Source: an uncultured Burkholderiales bacterium | Lineage (GTDB): Bacteria; Pseudomonadota; Gammaproteobacteria; Burkholderiales; Burkholderiaceae_C | NCBI GenBank assembly: GCA_903953985.1 | Contig: CAJBLW010000323.1 | Span: 1-10,112 of the forward strand | DNA length: 10,112 nucleotides | Direction of reading: 5' to 3' | Shown here: in pieces, positions 6,123-10,112 of the stretch | Position numbering within the stretch: the first letter of the stretch is position 1 | How the letters are laid out: every line of letters starts with the position of its first letter | Translations under genes and position numbers: made by a program | Notes under the pieces: model-generated | Database searches by the model: none | What the model was told of the DNA's origin: nothing | The model's input: only the letters and a program-made list of their open reading frames with translations

Positions 6123-6869
6123 ATGCCCCAACCCTCGCTGCAGCCCCCCCTGACCGCCCCTGATCAGCTCAACGCCACTTTGGCGGCGCAAGGCTTTGCT
6201 GTGCTCGATGCCGCGAGTGTTTGCGCTTTGACGGGTGTCTCGATCGCGGACTTTCAAGCGCTAGAGCTGAGCTGGAACGATCTGCCACCCGACCAGTACC
6301 TCAAGGACGGTGGGCGCTACCGCCGTCGCCGTCACGCCAGTTTTGAGGTCACGCCCCATCAGGCTGCCGCCATGCCGCACCGTGCCCATTGGCAGCCCTT
6401 GTCTTACAACGCTTTGCACGGCGGCATGCAGCGTTGGTTTGAGCCAATGACGCCCGAGGTAGTGCAACAAGCGGCTTGGCAAAAATTGTTGTGCTGGCTG
6501 GGTCGTGTGGCCTCAGCCGCGCAGGGCGATCAGACCTGGTTCACCGAAGCCCACCAGTTCCGCATCGACACCACCGACGGGATTGGCCGGCCCACCCCCG
6601 AAGGTGCGCACCGCGATGGCGTGAACTGGGTGGCGGTTTTTTTGCTGGGCCGCCACGGCATCAAAGGCGGCGAGACACGGGTGTTTGACATGGACAGTCC
6701 GCGAGGCCAGCGCTTCACCTTGAGTGAACCCTGGTCCGTGTTGCTCCTGGACGATACCCGAGTGATCCACGAAACCACACCCATCCAACCCGAACAACCG
6801 GGCGGCTGGCGTGACACTTTGGTGGTCACGCTGCGCTCAGGTGGTTTTTTGGACGACCCAGCGCCCTGA
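6123..6869 (+). CDS. 2OG-Fe(II) dioxygenase family protein (2OG-Fe_Oxy_2 / BsmA-like)
   Basis: This is a 248-residue protein counted from the ATG at 6123. It has the pattern of the small bacterial 2-oxoglutarate/Fe(II) dioxygenase family that includes BsmA and amino-acid hydroxylases: the metal-binding HxD in EGAHRDGVNWV (H163, D165), the distal His in RVIHETTP (H216) and a following Arg in WRDTLVV, likely the 2OG ligand. It also has the family-like RYRRRRHASFEV segment (about 66-77). The protein should use O2 and 2-oxoglutarate, perhaps to hydroxylate a free amino acid, but the substrate cannot be told. An upstream TTG at 6090 would add 11 residues; neither start has a convincing Shine-Dalgarno, so the start is uncertain. 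It lies 158 bp after the mesD-like gene and may have its own promoter. Its stop abuts the stop of convergent yajQ. Confidence 0.85.
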   Translation: MPQPSLQPPLTAPDQLNATLAAQGFAVLDAASVCALTGVSIADFQALELSWNDLPPDQYLKDGGRYRRRRHASFEVTPHQAAAMPHRAHWQPLSYNALHGGMQRWFEPMTPEVVQQAAWQKLLCWLGRVASAAQGDQTWFTEAHQFRIDTTDGIGRPTPEGAHRDGVNWVAVFLLGRHGIKGGETRVFDMDSPRGQRFTLSEPWSVLLLDDTRVIHETTPIQPEQPGGWRDTLVVTLRSGGFLDDPAP

Positions 6870-7355
6870 TCAATCGCGGAAGTTGTCGAAGGACAGCGGC
6901 AACTCGGTCATGTCTTTGCGCAAGAGCGCCATGGCTTCTTGCAAGTCATCACGCTTGGCGCCGGTCACCCGCACCGCATCCCCCTGGATCGACGCTTGCA
7001 CCTTGATCTTGCTTTCCTTGATCAACTTGGTGATCTTCTTGGCATCTTCGGTCTCGATGCCGTTCTTGACTTTGACCACTTGCTTGACCTTGTCGCCGCC
7101 GATTTTTTCGACCTTGCCGATGTCCAAAAAGCGCACGTCCACATTGCGTTTGGTGAGCTTGTTGCGCAAGATGTCTTCGACCTGCGTGAGTTGAAATTCG
7201 GCATCTCCGAACATCGTGATCTCTTTGTCCTTGAGCTCAATCTTGGCCGATGTGCCTTTGAAGTCAAAGCGGGTGCCGATTTCTTTGGCAGAAGTGTCAA
7301 CAGCGTTGCGCACTTCGGCCATGTTGGGTTCGCAAACGGTATCAAACGAGGGCAT
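6870..7355 (-). CDS. yajQ: YajQ family cyclic di-GMP / nucleotide-binding protein
   Basis: This is a 161-residue protein starting MPSFDTV, the usual beginning of YajQ proteins, and ending LSFDNFRD. The body carries the family's signatures, including EVRNAVDTSAKEIGTRFDFKG, VKVKNGIE, ITKLIKESKIKVQASIQGD and VRVTGAKRDDLQ, with two related alpha-beta repeats. In Xanthomonas a homologue binds cyclic di-GMP and works with a transcription factor; in most bacteria the role is unclear. The - strand frame is open 14 codons further upstream to 7397, but the family's usual length and beginning point to 7355. No clear Shine-Dalgarno precedes this start. It is divergent from murB, 40 bp away, and its stop touches the stop of the dioxygenase gene. 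Confidence 0.93.
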   Translation of the reverse strand: MPSFDTVCEPNMAEVRNAVDTSAKEIGTRFDFKGTSAKIELKDKEITMFGDAEFQLTQVEDILRNKLTKRNVDVRFLDIGKVEKIGGDKVKQVVKVKNGIETEDAKKITKLIKESKIKVQASIQGDAVRVTGAKRDDLQEAMALLRKDMTELPLSFDNFRD

Positions 7356-7375
7356 GGCGGTAAAGGTCCGAGGTT

Positions 7376-7393
7376 GAGAATGCGACAATTCTC
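7376..7393. promoter_or_regulatory. Inverted repeat GAGAAT-N6-ATTCTC in the yajQ/murB divergent region
   Basis: This is a perfect 6-bp inverted repeat with a 6-base spacer, filling almost half of the 40-bp gap between the two start codons and ending two bases before the murB ATG. It contains GACAAT (7384-7389), a weak -10-like match placed six bases before that ATG. It could be an operator or part of a nearly leaderless murB promoter. No matching -35 box was found. Confidence 0.4.
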
Positions 7394-7395
7394 CC

Positions 7396-8448
7396 ATGAA
7401 CTTAGAGAAAAGCGTCCCTTTGCAGCCCTACAACACCTTTGGCATCGCCGCCAAAGCGATGGCCTTGGTGCGCGTGCGCTGCGAAGCTGATCTGCTGGAC
7501 GTGCTGGCCGACCCCCAATTGGCCACTTTGCCACGTCAGGTGCTGGGCGGCGGCAGCAACATGGTGTTGACAGGTGACGTCAAGGCGCTGGTACTCAAAA
7601 TCGAGGTGCCGGGCATGCGTTTGGCGGCAGAGACCGACAAACACTGGGTGGTCGAGGCGGGCGCAGGCGTGGACTGGCACGCCTTGGTCGCCTGGTCACT
7701 GGACAACGGCTACCCGGGTCTGGAAAACCTGGCGCTGATCCCTGGCACCGTGGGCGCATCGCCGGTGCAAAACATCGGTGCTTACGGGGTGGAGCTGCAA
7801 GACCGCTTTGAGTCCCTGGACGCCATGGACTTGTTCACCGGCGAGTTGTTCAGCCTGAATGCGGCGCAATGCGGTTTTAGCTACCGCGATTCGGTGTTCA
7901 AGCACGCCTCGGGTGGCCCTGGTGGGTTGGGCCTGTCGGGCAGGGCGGTGATCTTGCGGGTGCGTTTTGCGTTGCCTAAACACTGGAAACCCGAGCTGGG
8001 TTATCTTGATCTGGAGCGCAAGATGCATGAGACCGGCATCCATACCCCTGATGCGCGGCAAATATTTGATTGGGTCGTGGCGATCCGCCGCGCCAAACTG
8101 CCCGACCCGGCTGTGATCGGGAATGCGGGCAGCTTCTTCAAGAACCCAACGGTGACGCCCGAGCAATGCGCCGACATCATCGCCCGTGACCCGAAAGTGG
8201 TGCATTACCCCATGCCCGACGGCAGCATCAAGCTGGCGGCTGGCTGGCTGATCGACGCCTGCGGCTGGAAAGGGAAAAGCGTGGGCCACGCAGGCGTCTA
8301 TGAAAAGCAGGCGCTGGTGCTGGTCAACCGGGGCGGACGCGAGAACCCCTGCACCGGCGGCGAGGTGATGACGCTGGCCAAGGCCATTCAGACCAGCGTG
8401 TACGAGAGGTTTGGGATTCGGCTGGAGCCTGAGCCGGTGGTGATTTGA
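7396..8448 (+). CDS. murB: UDP-N-acetylenolpyruvoylglucosamine reductase MurB
   Basis: This 350-residue cytosolic FAD enzyme uses NADPH to reduce UDP-GlcNAc-enolpyruvate to UDP-MurNAc, the second committed step of peptidoglycan precursor synthesis. It opens with the family's PLQPYNTFGI (8-17). FAD-binding motifs GGGSN (51-55) and IPGTVGASPVQNIGAYG (115-131) are intact. Catalytic elements are YRDSVFK (163-169, Arg164), GNAGSFFKNP (242-251, with Ser246 as proton donor) and the C-terminal LEPEP, which supplies the active-site Glu. Presence of the Tyr loop and the length place it with type I MurB, like E. coli. No Shine-Dalgarno precedes the ATG, but the conserved N-terminus leaves no better start. 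In this genome it is not inside a dcw cluster but beside yajQ. Confidence 0.97.
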   Translation: MNLEKSVPLQPYNTFGIAAKAMALVRVRCEADLLDVLADPQLATLPRQVLGGGSNMVLTGDVKALVLKIEVPGMRLAAETDKHWVVEAGAGVDWHALVAWSLDNGYPGLENLALIPGTVGASPVQNIGAYGVELQDRFESLDAMDLFTGELFSLNAAQCGFSYRDSVFKHASGGPGGLGLSGRAVILRVRFALPKHWKPELGYLDLERKMHETGIHTPDARQIFDWVVAIRRAKLPDPAVIGNAGSFFKNPTVTPEQCADIIARDPKVVHYPMPDGSIKLAAGWLIDACGWKGKSVGHAGVYEKQALVLVNRGGRENPCTGGEVMTLAKAIQTSVYERFGIRLEPEPVVI

Positions 8449-8548
8449 GACGGCGCAATTGCGAAGACGGGCGCAAAAATGCATCAAGGCCTGAATGGCC
8501 GAGTGCCCATGCTTCAGATCGAGCGCAGGGGACTGAAAGTGGCCGTTG

Positions 8549-9508
8549 TCACTGAACAGTTGCGCCAGAACTTCGCGCGACAACACGCCATTTACTGACT
8601 TCGTTGGCCATAAAGACGCCAAGTTCCTCAGCACTTGCAGGGACCGCCGTGGCACCCTGGGCAATGAGCGACTCTTGAACGCTCGATTTGGCCAACATCA
8701 ACTTGATGGCGTTATCGAGTCGGGAAACGATGGCAGGCGGTGTTCCTGCCGGTGCCAGTACAAAAAGACGCGGTGATGCATCAAATCCTGGAAAGGTATC
8801 TGCCAAAGCCGGCCAGTCTGGTGCACTGACGAGCTTGCCGGGGCTGGTGAGTGCAATGGCTTTGAGCTTGCCAGCCTTGGCTTGCACCAAAGCTGGGGGT
8901 GCAGACAGGATGGCCAGCGGAATTTGGCCGCCGATCAAATCTGGAATGATGGGCGCTGCGCCCTTGTAGGGCACATGCACGAAGTCAAAATTGCCTTGCT
9001 TTTTGAAAAGCTCCATGGCCAGGTGATGGACGGTACCCACACCCGGGGATGCATAACTGTACTTGCCTGGATTGGCCCTCAGCAAGGCGACAAGTTCATT
9101 CGTATTTTTGGCTGGCAAAGAGGGGTGAGCGACCACCACCAATGGGGTGACGCCGACCGAACCCACGGGTGCAAAACTTTTGATCGGATCGTAGGGCACG
9201 GATGCGTAAATGGACGGTGCAATCAACAGACCCGTCTCGCCAAAAAGCAGGGTATAGCCATCAGCGGGGGCCTTGGCGACGGCGTCAGCAGCCAGTGTTC
9301 CGCCAGCGCCTGCCCGATTTTCAACAAATACCTGCTGTCCCAATGATTCCGTCAAGTGTGTGGCAGTCAGACGAGCCAGCGCATCGGCGCCTCCTCCTGC
9401 GGCATATCCCACGATCAATCGGATCGGCTTGTTGGGAAAGCTCTGTGCGAGCGCCGGGTTCGAGGCCAGTGCGATCAAGCAGCACACAAAGACGTAGATT
9501 TTTTTCAA
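8549..9508 (-). CDS. Tripartite tricarboxylate transporter substrate-binding protein (Bug/TctC family)
   Basis: This is a 319-residue periplasmic solute-binding protein. Residues 1-21 form a Sec signal peptide (KK, hydrophobic core, NPALA before Q22). The mature part begins FPNKPIRLIVGYAAGGGADALAR, the ligand-loop signature of Bug proteins, followed by VENRAGAGGTLAADAVAKAPADGYTLL, the family-typical FDFVHVPYKG (175-183) and the ending EVSKWRVVARSSGATV. Bug proteins bind carboxylates, amino acids or related organic acids and either feed TctAB transporters or act as sensors. No TctA/TctB gene is in the window, so this is one of the many orphan copies common in Burkholderiales. The start is taken as TTG at 9508 because AGGAGA stands six bases upstream and the signal peptide then begins at the right place. 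An ATG at 9595 would put 29 hydrophilic residues before it. Confidence 0.92.
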   Translation of the reverse strand: MKKIYVFVCCLIALASNPALAQSFPNKPIRLIVGYAAGGGADALARLTATHLTESLGQQVFVENRAGAGGTLAADAVAKAPADGYTLLFGETGLLIAPSIYASVPYDPIKSFAPVGSVGVTPLVVVAHPSLPAKNTNELVALLRANPGKYSYASPGVGTVHHLAMELFKKQGNFDFVHVPYKGAAPIIPDLIGGQIPLAILSAPPALVQAKAGKLKAIALTSPGKLVSAPDWPALADTFPGFDASPRLFVLAPAGTPPAIVSRLDNAIKLMLAKSSVQESLIAQGATAVPASAEELGVFMANEVSKWRVVARSSGATVQ

Positions 9509-9514
9509 GGTGTC

Positions 9515-9520
9515 TCTCCT
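9515..9520 (-). promoter_or_regulatory. Ribosome binding site that selects a TTG start for the Bug protein
   Basis: AGGAGA on the - strand is six bases before TTG at 9508. No other start codon of this frame has such a site. Confidence 0.75.
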
Positions 9521-9647
9521 GAAGGGTGAATCGTAGGCTTGAACAAGTGAAGTCGGCAAATTGGCCAGCTCATTCACTTTATCAGGGAGACTCATTGGCT
9601 ATTTTTGGAAGCTGCCAAAACCATGGGCTCCGAAGTGCAGACAACAA

Positions 9648-9669
9648 AAAACGGCCCTAAGGCCGTTTT
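9648..9669 (-). terminator. Intrinsic terminator of argG (near-symmetric, possibly bidirectional)
   Basis: A perfect 9-bp stem, AAAACGGCC (9648-9656) with GGCCGTTTT (9661-9669), has a 4-base loop. On the - strand the GC-rich arm is followed by a run of six T, 20-odd bases after the argG stop. On the + strand the second arm also ends in TTTT, so it could act in both directions. Confidence 0.9.
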
Positions 9670-9689
9670 CCATTGAGGCGACAAAAGCA

Positions 9690-10112
9690 TCACTTCTTGC
9701 CGCTGCCATCCAGCTTGTAGATGTGCGGGCCTTCGCCAACTGACAGCAAACCGGTGTGGGCGTAGATGCCCAGTTTGGCGCGGGTGTCGGTGATGTCCAG
9801 GTTGCGCATGGTCAGCTGGCCAATGCGGTCGAGGGGGCTGAACGGTGCGTCTTCGACTTTTTCCATGCTCAAACGCTCTGGGGCATAGGTCAGATTGGCC
9901 GACTCGGTGTTCAGGATGCTGTAGTCGTTGCCACGGCGCAGCTCCAACGTCACGGTGCCTGTGACGGCGCGGGCCACCCAGCGCTGGGCGGTTTCGCGCA
10001 GCATGATGGCTTGTGGGTCGAACCAACGGCCTTGGTACAACAAGCGGCCCAGGCGCAGGCCGTTGATGCGGTACTGCTCGATGGTGTCTTCGTTGTGGAT
10101 GCCGGTGACCAG
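9690..10112 (-). CDS. argG: Argininosuccinate synthase, C-terminal part (5' end beyond window)
   Basis: The frame is open from the window edge to the stop at 9690, giving the last 140 residues. It matches the C-terminal end of the E. coli-type ArgG (about 445 residues): HNEDTIEQYRINGLRLGRLL, LYQGRWFDPQAIMLRETAQRW, TLELRRGNDYSILNTES, NLTYAPERLSMEK and RIGQLTMRNLDITDTRAKL are all characteristic. ArgG joins citrulline and aspartate using ATP to make argininosuccinate, the penultimate step of arginine synthesis, in the cytosol. The C-terminal arm forms the tetramer interface in this enzyme. No frameshift is seen. The gene is followed by a strong terminator, so it is transcriptionally separate from the downstream Bug gene. 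Confidence 0.97.
   Translation of the reverse strand: MVTGIHNEDTIEQYRINGLRLGRLLYQGRWFDPQAIMLRETAQRWVARAVTGTVTLELRRGNDYSILNTESANLTYAPERLSMEKVEDAPFSPLDRIGQLTMRNLDITDTRAKLGIYAHTGLLSVGEGPHIYKLDGSGKK

Noticed and set aside
8449..8548. Terminator between convergent murB and Bug genes
   Set aside because: Short self-complementary pieces exist (CGCAATTGCG at 8454-8463; GGCC-N5-GGCC at 8488-8500), but stems are weak and no T-run follows on either strand.
7696..8664. 322-codon open frame on the - strand across murB, the 100-bp gap and the end of the Bug gene
   Set aside because: It overlaps two certain genes. The part inside the gap was read for a possible gene remnant, but it shows no recognisable family and no start signal.
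1..10112. Hidden defence system, CRISPR array, prophage or insertion sequence
   Set aside because: No regularly spaced repeats, no transposase, integrase or nuclease motifs, no target-site duplications and no composition break were seen. All long frames are explained by metabolic or housekeeping genes.

Overview
The window reads as chromosome of a betaproteobacterium, most likely Burkholderiales and probably Comamonadaceae. The support is a GC-rich, densely coding layout, an orphan Bug-family (TctC-type) periplasmic binding protein, an E. coli-type ArgG, and the mix of housekeeping and catabolic genes. This placement is an inference from gene content. There are ten supported protein genes, two of them cut by the window edges. 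No tRNA, rRNA, CRISPR array, transposase or phage gene was recognised, and no stretch longer than 300 bases lacks a gene.

Layout: (1) 2-739 (+), C-terminal part of a hydantoinase B/5-oxoprolinase-type enzyme. (2) 825-1229 (-), a secreted ComEA-like helix-hairpin-helix protein, and upstream of it 1360-1980 (-), an unusual response regulator with an excisionase/MerR-like helix-turn-helix in front of a receiver domain. (3) A 205-bp AT-rich divergent intergenic region with a tandem heptamer repeat. (4) A tight + strand operon: AMP-dependent acyl-CoA synthetase (2186-3904), luciferase-like flavin monooxygenase (3901-4920, 4-bp overlap) and a stand-alone core methionine synthase resembling MesD (4945-5964). 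(5) After a degenerate REP-like palindrome, a 2OG-Fe(II) dioxygenase (6123-6869, +), whose stop codon abuts the stop of the convergent yajQ (6870-7355, -). (6) murB (7396-8448, +), divergent from yajQ across 40 bp. (7) A Bug-type solute-binding protein (8549-9508, -) that appears to start at TTG. (8) A strong terminator, then the C-terminal part of argG (9690-10112, -).

The most interesting part is the operon at 2186-5964. It joins an acyl-CoA ligase, an oxygen-using flavoenzyme and a MesD-like methionine synthase that lacks folate-binding domains. MesD is known to need O2 and a DUF1852 partner (MesX). No DUF1852 gene is visible here, so either the partner is elsewhere or the neighbouring oxygenases matter. 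The second interesting item is the HTH-receiver regulator with a possible direct-repeat operator at its own promoter. The remaining genes (murB, yajQ, argG) are ordinary housekeeping genes.
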